NCBI RefSeq assembly: GCF_030035675.1
Contig: NC_084482.1
Coordinates: forward strand, 218,325,943-218,389,942
DNA length: 64,000 nucleotides
Source: Rhineura floridana
Taxonomy: Eukaryota > Chordata > Lepidosauria > Squamata > Rhineuridae
Direction of reading: 5' to 3'
Under the pieces are notes generated by a model that worked only from the letters and a program-made list of their open reading frames with translations, was not told where the DNA came from and ran no database searches. This document shows positions 8,647-20,879 of this stretch, piece after piece; positions within the stretch are counted from its first letter, which is position 1; each line of letters starts with the position of its first letter. A program made the position numbers and the translations under genes.

Positions 8647-10475
8647 CTAAGATTTGTCCCCTGTGTGAGTTCTTTGATGTGAAGTAAGGTGGCCACTCTG
8701 ACTGAAGCTCTTTCCACACTCGAAATATTTATAAGGTTTGTCTCCTGTGTGAGTTTTGTGATGCGAAGTAAGCTGGACACTCTGAAAGAAGCTCTTTCCA
8801 CACTCCAAGCATTGATAATGTTTGTCCCCGGTGTGAGTTCTTTGATGCAAAGAAAAGTGGCCACTCTGACTGAAGCTCTTTCCACACTCGAAGCATTTAT
8901 AAGGTTTGTCCCCTGTGTGAGTTCCTTGATGTCGTCTAAAGGCGCTATTCCACCTGAAACTTTTTCCACAGGTGAAGCATTTAAAAGCTTTGTCCCCTGT
9001 ATGAGTTTTTTGATGTGAAGTAAGGTGGCCACTCTGACTGAAGCTCTTTCCACACTCCAAGCATTGATAAGGTTTGTCCCCTGTGTGAGTTCTTTGATGC
9101 AAAGTAAGGGTGCTACCGTGACTGAAGCTCTTTCCACACTCCAAACATTGATAAGGTTTCTCCCCTCTGTGAGTTCTCTGATGTGAAGTAAGGTGGCTAC
9201 TCTGACTGAAGCTCTTTCCACACTCCAAACATTGATAAGGTTTGTCCCCTGTGTGAGTTCTTTGATGCGAAGAAAGGTTGCTACTCTGACTGAATCTCTT
9301 TCCACACTCCAAGCATTGATAAGGTTTGTCCCCTGTGTGACTGCTTTCATGCACCATAAGGGCGCTATTCCGTCTGAAGTTTTTTCCACACACCAAGCAT
9401 TTATAAGGTTTCTCCCCTGTGTGAGTTTTGTGATGCGAAGTAAGGGTGCTACTTTCACTGAAGCTATTTCCACACTCAAAGCATTTATAAGGTTTGTCTC
9501 CTGTGTGAGTTCTTTGATGTGAAGTAAGGGTGCTACTGCGACTGAAGCTCTTTCCACACTCCAAACATTTATAAGGTTTGTCTCCTGTGTGAGTTCTTTG
9601 ATGTGAAGTAAGGGTGCTACTGTCACTGAAGCTCTTTCCACATTCCAAGCATTGATAAGGTTTGTCTCCTGTGTGAGTTCTTTGATGCGAAGTAAGGTGG
9701 CTACTCTGACTGAAGCTTTTCCCACACTCCAAGCATGTATAAGGTTTGTCCCCTGTGTGAGTTCTTTGATGCGAAGTAAGGGTGCTACTAAAGCTGAAGC
9801 TCTTTCCACACTTCAAGCACTGATAAGGTTTGTCCCCTGTGTGACTTCTCTGATGTGAAGTAAGGGTGCTGCTCAAGCTGAAGCTCTTTCCACACTCCAA
9901 GCATTGATAAGGTTTGTCCCCTGTGTGAGTTCTTTGATGCGAAGTAAGGTGGCTACTCTGACTAAAGCTCTTTCCACACTCGAAACATTTATAAGGTTTG
10001 TCCCCTGTGTGAATTCTTTGATGCAAAGTAAGGGTGCTACTGTTAATGAAGCTCTTTCCACACTCGAAGCATTTATAAGGTTTGTCTCCTGTGTGAGTTC
10101 TTTGATGCATCGTAAGGGCGCTATTCCATCTGAAGCTTTTTCCACACACAGAACATTTATAAGGTTTGTCTCCTGTGTGAGTTCTTTGATGTGAAGTAAG
10201 CTGGCCACTCTGACAGAAGCTCTTTCCACACTCCAAGCATTGATAAGGTTTGTCCCCTATGTGAGTTCTTTGATGCACCGTAAGGGTGCTATGCCACCTG
10301 AAGCTCTTTCCACATTTGAAGCATTCATAAGGTTTGTCTCCTGTGTGAGTTTCTCTCTCCTCTTGTCTCTTTGCTCCATCTTGACTCCTCAGTTTCTGCT
10401 CCTGCACCTGCTCCTCAGCTTTTTCCAGTGATACTTCAGATGGTTCTCCCTCAGCCTTGACCCCTGAGATGTTTC
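8647..10475 (-). CDS. C2H2 zinc-finger exon, 20 fingers (KRAB-ZNF type)
   Basis: Large terminal exon of a minus-strand zinc-finger gene. It opens at an acceptor (tttcattccatcag, 10476 upward) in phase 1, so no local ATG is needed. The leader reads [20 protein letters not shown], then an acidic and basic linker. About 20 fingers of 28 residues follow (CxxC, then HxxxH), most joined by the unusual linker HTGDKPY rather than HTGEKPY. Finger 20 has lost its first Cys ([10 protein letters not shown]). Contact residues vary between fingers (RWHST, CQSGQ, FINSS, DSS and others), as in DNA-binding arrays. The stop TAG follows GDKS directly. Nuclear DNA binding is expected from the family. Matching upstream exons lie at 27.6, 29.7 and 31.4 kb on the same strand; the splice link is inferred. 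Promoter and expression are unknown. Confidence 0.85.
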
Positions 10476-10849
10476 CTGATGGAATGAAAAGGAAAGCTGA
10501 TAAAATGCTGTGGAGAAATCCTCTGAATATATTATGATTTGTACTTTGAAAACATATTTCTGTGAGTTCTGTTGGTATCAGAGTTTAACTGTCAAAGCTC
10601 GAGGCCTTTACTTAGTTTAGCAGTAGGTGCTTGGTAAGAGGTTGTGAAAAGAAATGCAGAGAGAGATAATTGTAACAAAAATCTGCTCTCTTGTTCCTCC
10701 ATTTAAGGTGGACAGCCCAGTATTTATGCACAGCTGGAATTTACAAACCTAGGATGGATCCTGTCTGACATGAAAGTGGCCCTTTCCACTGCCCAGTGTG
10801 CAGCTTGCATCCCCTCCCTCCCTCCCAAAATGTTAGCCCCCTATTACCT
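10476..10849. other. Intron sequence upstream of ZNF exon 1
   Basis: No repeat recognised. The first 140 bp matches 48077-48188 upstream of the second ZNF exon (tgctgtggagaaatcct, tctgttggtatcagagttta), showing that the two exons were duplicated with flanking intron. Confidence 0.6.
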
Positions 10850-12536
10850 GCAACATGAGATAGTGCTGGAAGATGAGACCCCCCAGGTCAGAAGGCACTC
10901 ACCGAGCTACTGGGGAAAAACAAAGGACAAGTACGAGTAGCGCTGTGACTAATGATGCAGCTGGGTCAAAACCGAAAGGAAGCCCAGAGGCTGATGCGCA
11001 CAGATGCGAAAGGAGAGTCTGGAGTTGTGCGACACACACAATAGGAACATAGAATGTGAGAAGCATGATCCAGGGAAACTTAGAAATCGTTAAGCAAGAA
11101 ATAGAATGCATCAATATTACAATAGTTGGCGTGAGTGAATTAAAATGGATGGGAATGGGCCATTTTCAGGCAACTACAAAATATTTTATGCAGGAAATGA
11201 GAAATTAAGAAGAAACAGGGTTGCTCTAATAGTGAGAAGTGATGTAGCAAAAGCAATTAGGAGCTATAATGCCAAGTCTGAGTGAGTGATATCAATGAGA
11301 TTTAATGGGAAACCTATCAGCATAACCATCATCTAAGTCTATGCTCCAACGGCAAACACAGAAGAAAAGGAAACTGAGAGATTTTATGCAGAAGTACATA
11401 AAGAAATTTATGGGAAATTTAGATCAAGAGTAGGGATGTTGAATAATCAACAGGGGAACACACTGACTGACCAAGATAAGATAAAAGAAAGATGGAAGCA
11501 ATACACTGAAAAACTCTATAAAAGAGATGCCAGGATAGCAGATTTATTCACAGAGGATCCGTATAATGAAGAACCAGCAATTTCAGAATGTGAGGTGAAA
11601 GCTGCTCTTAAAATACTTGGAAGAAACAAAGACCAGGAATGTCAAGAATACGAACCTTTGGTCAAGCTGAAATGGGTTAACCAGAGGGAATTCTGGGAGC
11701 CTTTGGTTCCCTAGGACACCCTATTGGGAGAGATCTACGGCTCAGAGTCAGACAGACAATTTGCAACCTTGCAAGAAGAGGCAACTGAACCTTAGCTGTT
11801 ATCCCTTTTCGGCTTCCTGAGATCAAAAGTCAGGAAGAGGGGGTGTTGTAGATCAGGACCCCGGGGTGATGCTGTCTAGCCCCCTTATCATCAAAGGCTT
11901 CAAAGGAGTAGATCACAGCAGGGGCAGAATATGGCTATTTGCCTCCCCCCCCCCCCGTGGACTGATAAACTCCATAAAAATGAAGGATGCTCATTCAGTC
12001 TTTGTTCCCTATGTTCCTGAAGCTTTACAGAAAAGAAAAGCCATTTGGGAACCAGGGTATTCTACTGTAAGTAATAGGATCTTAGCTTAGCAAGTAGGAC
12101 TACACCTGAATGTTAAGAAGACTAAAGTAATGACAACAGAAGATTTATGTAACTTTAAAGTTGACAATGACGACATTGAACTTGTCAATTATTATCAATA
12201 CCTTTGTACACTCATTAACCAAACTGGAGACAAGTCAAATAATCAGAAGAAGCCTTGGACTGGGGAGGGTAGCTATGAGAATAGATTCCAAATGCAAAGA
12301 TGCATCACTGAACACCAAAGTCAAGACCTTTCAGACCATGGTATTCCTGATCGCTATGTATGGATGTGAAAGTTGGACAGTGAAAAGAAAAATCAACTCA
12401 TTTGAAATGTAGTGCTGGAGGAGAGCTTTGCGGGTACCATGGACTGCGAAAAAGATAAATAATTGGGTGTTAGAACAAATTAAACCAGAATTATCACTGG
12501 AAGCTAAAATGCTGAAACTGAGGTTATCACACTTTT
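10850..12536 (+). mobile_element. RTE-BovB LINE, interrupted and internally deleted
   Basis: The text starts like the BovB at 28.4 kb (caacatgagatagtgctgga). It carries the endonuclease start (IGT, NVRSM type), then jumps near 11400 to the region before the RT (VGMLNNQQGNTLTDQDKIKE, ILGRNK). After a foreign block (11640-12096) it resumes in the RT C-terminal part (LHLNIKKTK type, MYGCESWTVKRKI, then IKPELSLEAKM). Several stops and frameshifts break it. It ends at 12536 where an LTR was inserted, and its 3' end continues at 20483. Confidence 0.85.
11640..12096. mobile_element. Foreign block in BovB, possibly LTR-derived
   Basis: BovB text stops after accaggaat and resumes at about 12097 (aggactacacctgaatg). 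The block contains a C run, cataaaaatgaaggatgctc and an end like an LTR U5 (gggtattctactgtaag). Flanks show no clear target duplication, so either the end or the BovB itself was also deleted. The LTR assignment is tentative. Confidence 0.35.
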
Positions 12537-13532
12537 TGTGTGAGGGAGGGAAGTTCTCCCAGGACACCCTCCACCACCCCAGAAGCCAATTCCCCACTCA
12601 AGCAAACTGACTCTGGCAAAATATCCTTCTCTTCCAAGGCTGTGCCCGCTGACAACAATCCTGCAGGGTAGTAAACTGCCACCAGCCTTTATACTGGTTA
12701 ACCACCCTGAGCCAAGGGGAAAGTCTGAGCCCAGAAAACCTGCCAAGGATTACAGACAGCAAGAGACAAACAGGAACTCCTTGCTCTGAAGACTTTAAAC
12801 AAGATACCCAATTCACACAGTAGTTGTGGTCAGTAGCCAAAGTACTGGTTCAGAGCCAACCCTCTCCTGAATGAATGCACACAGGTAAATAGAAATAACT
12901 TTCTTAAAGAATAAAAGAGGTACACAGTTACAGCAGCAAAATAGTTGCTTAATATCAACACTCAAAAGGGGCAAGGTAAAACAAAGTTGTCTCCAGAATC
13001 ATATGGATCCACAGTTGTCTCCAGAATCGTACTCAAAGAGTGCTTATCAACGGTTCCTTCTCAAACTGGGTAGAAGTAACAAGTGGGATACCACAGGGCT
13101 CGGTCCTGGGCCCAGTGCTCTTCAACATTTTTCACTTGGAAAAGGCTGGAGGCTGTGGAAGAGGGAGGACGCTAAGCCTAGAGCTCTGTGGACAACTTAA
13201 CAAGAAACCTTAATTTTTAAGTTGAAACCTTGCTATCATAACTACCAAGAACTTTATAACAAACATATCTCGACCAAGGCGAATGCCGAACTCAAAGACT
13301 TAAAGAATGGCTCCTTTATTTATCAGTTTCTTATGATACAACTCCAAACCTAAAAAACCCTGAGTACGGCTGGAGACGCCGAGCCATTGCTGAGAAATCA
13401 TCTGTAACTGTAAGTAACTTCAAGGACGGGAAGGCAGTGTTAGTATATTAGAATCTTATCAGACTGCCTAAAAGAACTCTAAGAAAAATAATATCCTCCC
13501 CCAGAAGAATCTCAAGTTAATTAGGAAGAGGA

Positions 13533-14932
13533 ATGGTTCTTACCAGAAACGCATATAACAAACTAGGGTTTTCCCAAGTTCCCAAACTGGCATCGTTCTC
13601 CGTGGGGAATCCTCACTCCAAACATAAACAAACAGAGATTACCCAATATTACGGAGGAAAGGGGGGAAAAGGGGGGAAAGAGAGGGGGAGAAGTGAAGAA
13701 ACATTAACAGGGGTTAAAAACTCCACTCCCTGGTTGGGGCCAGACAGAAACTCCCTTGATGTCTCTTTAAGTAACACAGAAGTGCTGACTCAAAAATGGG
13801 AGGAATCACCCTGTCTAAATCTAGCTGAGGAAATAAAGCTAGCAGAGCAGCATTCTGAGTCCCATGTTTCCGAATTACCCACACAAAAGAATTTGCAGCT
13901 GAGCTATCTATCCCTAGCTCCATGCCCTCCTTAGAATCTTCTCATGGAAGCATAACACCGGAGCCGATATCTCCCAGAAGCATTGAAATTATAACATCAT
14001 CAATGCCTTCCCCATTAAGAAGGAACTATTTGGACTATGACGATCCTAGTTCCTATGACATTGAAGAGTTTATGGATGTTAAGGATGCTATCCATTTAGA
14101 GGAGGGAAAAGTAGATGAAAATGACTCATATAATTTACGTGAAAGTAATACTACCCAGGTGATTCATGGCAAACCGGGTGACAATGGAGTAAACGCAGAA
14201 TGGATTTCAACAGTAATACAGTATTTTGCTCAAATAGCCTCATATGTTGCTGAATCTAACTCCTTAATAACAACATTAATTGAGCTCACTGCAAAAATAG
14301 ACTCACAAACTAAATTGAATAAAGGAAACTTAACACAAAAAACACAAGCATCTCAAACTACAGGAAACTGCCCAGATTTCGTCACAAAAAACAAGACAAA
14401 CATGAAAGCACAAATATCGCAACAACGCAAAAAAACCAAAAATATAAAGAATCCTAAATTTACCAGGAAGTCATATATGAACTTTGGGAATTTATATAAG
14501 ATCCTAGATCCCCCGTGCTGTGTCACAAAAACAAAAACAAAGAAAAAGAAAAGGAGAGCCAAAAAAAAAAAGGAGCATAAGAACTTACAACCATTTGAGC
14601 CCCCACAGAAGGATGACACTATCATATCAGTGCAACATATATCCCAAGAGACGTCAACACCTCAAAGGACAGAAAAGCCAACGTATATTGTGACTAACCA
14701 GCCCCAACCGAAAGACAGAAGTGACAATGAGGCAAGAGTTTCGCATTCAAAAAGACACCACTGGGAACTGACTTTGAATCAAAGAAAACTGGTATTTCTA
14801 AACTTTCCCAAACCTAGGGGCTGGCTTACTCAAAAGGATCGAAGACATCATTTATGGGAAATACTGGAGAGAATAGTCCCTGGACTTATTAGCAAAAGTT
14901 CCAATAATAGAGGTGCAATATATCTTTTATGA
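13533..14932 (+). pseudogene. LINE ORF1, frameshifted
   Basis: The first frame opens at 13533 (MVLTRNAYNKLGFSQVPK) with a KQTEITQYYG segment like ORF1 N-termini. It ends at 13934 and overlaps a second frame running to 14932, so a frameshift lies near 13925. The second part is acidic, then very basic (KTKTKKKKRRAKKKKEHK), as expected for an RNA-binding ORF1 product. The last part (LVFLNFPKPRGWLTQKD) may be an RRM-like strand. More coding-like sequence follows to about 15590 in other frames. ORF1 proteins bind LINE RNA in a cytoplasmic particle; this copy could not make the whole protein. Confidence 0.6.
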
Positions 14933-15612
14933 TTACATCATGGCTAGAGCAATGGTTACATTCCAGGATAGTAGAACCACGAATTTGATATATTAAAAAT
15001 AAAGCTAAACTGGCAGCTCAGCAACTAGGGGTAACAAGATTCTTTGAAAACTGTGCCCCGCCACAAAGCCTCTTGAATTATCATCCATTACACCGAAAGC
15101 AACACATACATCAAAAACCAATAAAGGCGACCAAAAGTCGATTGAAGGAAAACAACAACTCTGCTATAGTCCCAAATGAGCAACAACTAAAGACAAAAAG
15201 TACCAATGAAGAATTGACAAATATCCACAATAATGCTCCTCGACCTATACCCTAACTTTAATTCAGAACAACAATTGGAGAATATTGGCAGATTAAAAAA
15301 TCTACTTCAGACCTTGGAAAGTGCAAGGAAAACACCCAATTTACCGGATTTGCACAAAACATCAAATATGCCTAATTCTTGGGACAACATAGAACTCCCA
15401 CATGAGTCCTCTACAATTCAGTCGCTCTCCACCAGGCCTTTAAATACACTTTTAACAAGCATTGCTTCTACTTCTCCTATTGCTCTCGCAGATGACAATG
15501 TGAATCTCAAACGCCATATATCTAGGGAAAGTGAAAGCAGAGAAGCGCCTTATCAATGCTGCACAAATATGTTCTACCCAGCACATTGACTGCAAACAAA
15601 CTCAAATAGGGA

Positions 15613-18600
15613 CAGTCTAAATATATTATCATGGAACATTGCCGGATGGAACACTAAATCTAACAGTCAGGAGACAAAACAATTCTTGAATGCCTATGAC
15701 GTAATATCCCTTCAAGAAACTTGGTCCTTAAATGAACCAACTCTTGATGGCTACTTAGCTTTTCACCTTCAAGCAACACCTAGTGTAAGGAGAGGTCGCC
15801 CAAAAGGTGGAGTTTGCACATTCATCTCAACCTCACTAAAGGCCAAAATCACATCCTTTGAGAAATCACAAGACTTGGCTATTGCCCTTACTCTGAACTT
15901 CACCCAATTTACAATAATAATTGTCAACGTATACCTACCCCTGGCGCGAAGCAACAAAATAACCATCAAAAATATCTCCTTACTTGAGGCTTTTATTACA
16001 AAGCTGATGTATGAAAACCCTGATAAAAAATTGATTTTACTTGGCGATTTCAATGCTAGGATCGGTGTATCAGATACAGCACTATATCAAAAATATCATC
16101 AACTACCTCTTCTACCAGTGGAGATTGCAAACATACCTCCTCGATATTCTAAAGATAGCGGCATAAATTACACGGGTCTATTGCTAATGAAGATGTGCTC
16201 TAAGGCGAACCTCATTTTATTAAATGGTAGAACTCCAGGTGATAACAATGGTGAGCTTACATACCACTCAACCAACGGGTCATCTCTCATTGATTTAGTT
16301 TTTATTCCAAGTGAACTCTTTTTTTTAACAAATAAATTTTATATTAAAAATCGGCCAGAAAGTGACCACCTGCCACTTACTATCTATTAGAACCTTCCTC
16401 TGACACTGATTTGATTTCTACATTTCAACAACTTATGTTAGGCTTACAAGTGATCATTGCAAAAAACACACACTCAGGCACCATTCCTCATCGCATTAAA
16501 TCTAAGACATGGTTTGATAATGAATGTGTTGAGACCAAAAGACATATGAAGGATACTTATCATAGAGCCATTACCATGGGTTCATCAGATGATCTACAAA
16601 AATACTGTGAAGCAAAGAAAAAATATAAGTTGCTAATAAAAAACAAAAAACAGCATGAAAGGAATCTCACCTGGCAAAAACTACTCAATGCTGCAAAATT
16701 AAAAAACTCAAATACCTTTTGGCGCTTGGTAACATACCACTGGCCAAAAACACAATTTCAAAATGCTGCAAACGTCCCAGCCCATGTATGGGAAAAATAT
16801 TTTGCGAATCTTTTTTTTGATCAAAATGACCTAACTGTAGATCTATATCCTTTAAAAGAGAGTTTCCAAGACTGGCCTCCAGTTAATAAACAGGAAATTA
16901 TATATTTAATTTCCAAATTGAAACCCAACAAAGCTCCGGGACCGGATAATATCCCCCCAGAAGTCTTTAAAGCCAATGCCAACTGGTGGGCTCCTGTTCT
17001 TGCCTCACTCTTCACATACATTGACTCATCTCTAGAAATTCCAAAAAATTGGGGAATGGCTACAATTGTCCCTATTTATAAAAAAGGTCCCGCTAACGAT
17101 CCTATGAATTATAGACCAATCAGCCTAATAAATATAATCAATAAACTTTACGCAGCCCATCTTCATATAAAATTAACTGATTGGCTTGATCAAAATAACA
17201 TACTAGCGATCGAGCAAGCAGGCTTCCGACCAAATAGATTGATATTCGATCATATATTAGTCCTTCACCATCTAATTGACAAATATGCGGGCAGAAAAGG
17301 AGGAACTTTTTACACGGCTTTTATAGATTTAAAAGCTGCGTTTGATTCTATATCTCGCCCCTGTCTCTGGTCGAAGCTTAATAACCTAGGTATGGATAGG
17401 CGTCTTATAGCCTTAATACAAGGTCTATACAATAACGCCTCGTTACAAATAAGATGCAACACAAAAGGCCATTTGTCCAACCCAGTCTTAACAACAAGAG
17501 GAGTCAAACAAGGATGCATACTCGCCCCTATACTATTCAACATTTATATCAACGACTTAGTGCAAAATTTAGCTCCAGTTTCCGCTCACCCTCCTATTTT
17601 AGATAAGAAACCGAGAAATATTTTACTATATGCTGATGATATAGCCTTGTTATCTAGAACTCCTATTGACTTGAAACGCCTTTTAGCTAAACTTGCAACT
17701 TTTTGTTCCATGGAATTACTGACAATAAACGATCAGAAAAACAAAGTAATAGTTTTCTCCCGTAATAAAACCAAACATCATTGGCAATTACATGGACATA
17801 AAATTGAGCAAGTTAAGTCACTAAAATATCTGGGATATGTATTTCAAGCCTCAGGTAGTCACTACCTACACAATAAATTGATGATTCTCAACGCACGGAG
17901 AACAACGAAAATGCTATTATCATTCTATCATTCCAAAGGAGGGCAAGCTTTTCTTCCAGTTATTAAAATCTTTAATGCCAAAATAATCCCGCAGCTAACT
18001 TTTGGCTCTCAAGCAAATAAGAATTTAAAATTTGCCGAGTTTGAAGCAGTTCAAACCATTTTTCTAAGAGCCATTATGGCAATTCCAACATCCATATCAA
18101 ATAATATTCTTAGATTGGAAGCGGGAGTCCAATCAATTGAAACTAAGATTTGGCTCTTAAGAATCAATACCTGGCTAAAACTTACTTACAATCCTATTGG
18201 CCTGGCCCCGGACATCTTAAACAACAATTTTCATTCAGATTGGGCTGAATTAGTGACAGATAAACTCTGAGATAGGCCTTTCTCCTCAATTTATCACTAC
18301 AATAGGACCTGAAGCAGCTTTAGCGAACATACGCCAACGCCTGAAAGACATAGACCACCAACAGCAGCTATCGACAATCAAAAATCAAAGGCACAACTCT
18401 AAATCCTTTATTCCGATGATATATCTATTGAATTTAGGAATTCCGAAACAGCATAAAGCCTTTGCACAAATTTGATTGGACGTTCTTCCTTCTGCTGTTA
18501 TGGAAGGCAAATTTACAAAAACACCCTATAAAGATTGTGTGTGTCTATGTGGTGGAGAGGAAATCAAGAATAATGCACATGTACTGCTGTATTGTCCTCT

Positions 18601-18784
18601 CTACAAGTTGCCAAGGCAACAACTAATTATTCCTCTATTGACTCCCTTTCCGCATAAACCCGAACATTTTTGGATGGAATATCTTCTAGGTGATACATCT
18701 GCGAAAACAATCACACAAGTAGCAAAATTCAGTGTGGCTGCTCAACATATAAGGAGTAACATTTTAAAAAGTTATCTTATCTGA
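15613..18784 (+). pseudogene. LINE ORF2: endonuclease and reverse transcriptase, two or three breaks
   Basis: The endonuclease lies in 15613-16390: SWNIAGWNTK, LQETW, LLGDFNARIG, SDHLPL. A frame change near 16390 is followed by a 619-codon stretch to 18270 holding the RT: NYRPISLINIINKLYA, AFIDLKAAFDSI, GVKQGCILAPILFNIYIND, LLYADDIALLS. The catalytic YADD is intact. After a stop at 18270 and further changes, the last part (18476-18784) has a zinc-type motif, CLCGG then HVLLYCPLY, and the tail QQLIIPLLTP. ORF2 nicks target DNA and copies the LINE RNA onto it. Only a few breaks separate this copy from an open reading frame, in keeping with the perfect target duplication. Confidence 0.85.
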
Positions 18785-20482
18785 AATGTAACTTAAAAAT
18801 TAAAATTGTATAATTGATGCCATCTTAGTCTACGAAATGAATGGTACTATGTACTAAAATATGTGCCCAAGTTGCAATGATCCGTTCAAAAATTTTAACT
18901 TTGAATTTTTATATCTATTTTAAAGTTTAACTTAGTAACCACGTTAAAAATATTATTTTTTATTAATCTACAATGTATTAAATGATTTGTTTTATTATGT
19001 TTTATCCTGACATCATGGTCGAATAAATGATGATGATGATGAACATTTTTCACTTGCATGAGGAGGTACAGAACATGCTTATCAAATTTGCAGATGATAC
19101 AAACTTGGGGGGTATAGCTAACACTGTGGAAGACAGAAACAAAATTCCAAGGGACCTTGATAGGCTGGAGCATTGGGCTGAAAACAACAGAATGAAATTC
19201 AACAGGGATAAATGCAATGTTCTACACTTAGGAAAAAGAAACCAAATGCACAGTTCTAAGATGGGGGATACTTGGCTCAGCAATACGATGTGTGAGCATG
19301 ATCTTGGAATTATCATTGATCACAAGCTGAATATGAGCCAACAGTGTGATGTGGCTGTAAAAAAGCCAAATGCTGTATTAGGCTGCATTAACAGAAGTAT
19401 AGTTTCCAAATCGCATGAAGTATTAGTTCCCCTCTATTCAGCAATGGTTAGGCCTCATCTTGAGTATTGCATCCAGTTCTGGTCTCCACACTTCAAGAAG
19501 GATGCAGACAAACTGGAACAGGTTAGAGGGGGGCAAAAAGGATGATCAGGGGACTGGAAACAAAGTCCTATGAGGAGACACTGAAAGAACTAGGCATGTT
19601 TAGCCTTGAGAAGAGAAGACTGAGGGGAGATATGATAGCACTCTTCAAGTACATGAAAGGTTGTCACATAGAGGAGGGCCAGGATCTCTTCTCAATCGTC
19701 CCAGAGTGCAGGATACGGAATAATAGGCTCAAGTTTCAGGACGCCAGATTTCGACTGGACATCAGGAAAAATTTCCTAACTCTTAGAGCCAGATGACAAT
19801 GGAATCAATTACCTAGAGAGGTAGTAGCCTCTCCAACACTGGAGGCATTCAAGAGGCAGCTGGACAGCCATATGTCGGAAATGCTTGGATTTGGATTCAT
19901 GCGTTGCACAGGGGGTTGGACTTGATGGCCTTTCGCCCCTTCCAACTCTACTATTCTATGATTCTATGAGTTCAGTCACAACAGAAAAACAAGGATGCTA
20001 TCTAGCCTAGCCTATACTTACACACTGGTAGACAGTTGCACAGCTCCCCTCTCTTCAGAGAGAGGAACAGTCAGGAGAGTTGATGCAACATGGAACCTCA
20101 GCAGGCAACATCAAGTAGGCATGATGCGACCCAGGAGAGAAACGAAAGCTAAGGTTTGAGCCCCATACTTAGGGCAGACTCCCCAGCAACAGGTCGGATC
20201 CAATTAACCAATCAGAAAATTAATTCATGGATTAAGGGTCCATCAATCACCGGCCAAATGGAACATCTTCCATAAAGCTTCCCAGACTTTATGACCTTGC
20301 CCGGCTTCTACTGACAAGGTGGTGTTAGGGTGGGCCTCTGATTACCCACAGCTGGGAAATAAAACTGCCAACTCACAGCTCTAATACAGAAATTAAATGT
20401 AAACCTGTTAAGATCCCACATTAACAAATGAAACCCACAATTTTTTGCTGCACAGCCATCTTGAATTCAGGTTTTCATGACA

Positions 20483-20665
20483 CTTTGGACACATAATGGG
20501 AAGACATGACTCACTCTGAAAGACAAGAGGAAGGCCAAACAAGAGATGGATTGATGCCATAAAGGAAGCCACAGACCTGAAGTTACAAGAGCTGAACAGG
20601 GTGGTTCATGACAGATGCTCTTGGAGGTCGCTGATTCATGGGGTCGCCATAAATTGAGAGAAGGT
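20483..20665 (+). mobile_element. BovB 3' end (continuation of copy A)
   Basis: Text resumes with ctttggacacataatggga and runs to the 3' end gctgattcatggggtcgcc. The protein side reads RGRPNKRWID type (GRPNKRWIDAIKEATDLKL in copy B). The BovB 3' terminus is the sequence also carried by the local SINEs. Confidence 0.85.
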
Positions 20666-20879
20666 GAGAGAACCCAGCAGAACCTACACCTTGCTGCTGT
20701 GGCCTCCTGCACAACCCCACCTGCAGGCTTCCTCGGGTGTCAGTTGCTATTCCCTGCAAGGCCTGGGTGCCAGCTGAAGCCCGTTGGGGCTCACAAGGGA
20801 GAAGACAACTGCTTGGGGGTGGGGAAGAGAGCTCCCCTTCGTAAGAGCCACCTCTAGTCAGGCTTCTTTTAACCTGTGC

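Larger units (their letters stand above)
13139..19041 (+). mobile_element. Near full-length APE-type LINE, 15-bp target duplication
   Basis: A 5,903-bp LINE inserted in CR1. The target duplication aacatttttcacttg is perfect at 13124-13138 and 19042-19056. The order is 5' UTR (to about 13530), ORF1, ORF2 and a 3' end GGTCGAATAAA with a short TGA-repeat tail (19028-19041). The perfect duplication and the intact 15-bp match indicate a young insertion. ORF2 has an apurinic endonuclease, an RT and a C-terminal Cys/His motif. I think it belongs to the I/Ingi-Vingi group, but clade naming is from memory and uncertain. It is missing from copy B of the same nest, so it arrived after the duplication. 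Confidence 0.85.
12992..19983 (+). mobile_element. CR1 LINE 3' part, split by a 5.9 kb LINE
   Basis: CR1 RT text runs to 13138 (ccacagggctcggtcctggg, the [10 protein letters not shown] block) and from 19042 onward (FADDTNLGGIANT, then [20 protein letters not shown], then the C-terminal helix-rich region). It ends in attctatgattctatga at about 19974. The 5' part of CR1, with its endonuclease, is absent. Scattered frame breaks are present, for example between GGQKG and the next stretch near 19540. Copy B (50.2-51.3 kb) lacks the inner LINE. Confidence 0.85.
12537..20482 (-). mobile_element. LTR copy hosting CR1 and a LINE (nest, copy A)
   Basis: The LTR occupies 12537-12991 and about 19984-20482. 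It starts TGTGTGAGGG and ends TTTTCATGACA, and is flanked by ctttt and ctttg (12532-12536 and 20483-20487), a 5-bp target duplication with one change. It belongs to the family of 3044-4113, with matching body text and the same TTCATGACA-type end. A CR1 copy sits within it. The LTR is on the minus strand and without an internal region. It entered BovB before the local duplication, because copy B has it at the same site. Confidence 0.75.

Noticed and set aside
14353-14625. 90-codon minus-strand membrane-like frame (Phe- and Leu-rich)
   Set aside because: It is the antisense of the Lys-rich ORF1 stretch; hydrophobicity arises from AAA-rich codons read in reverse.
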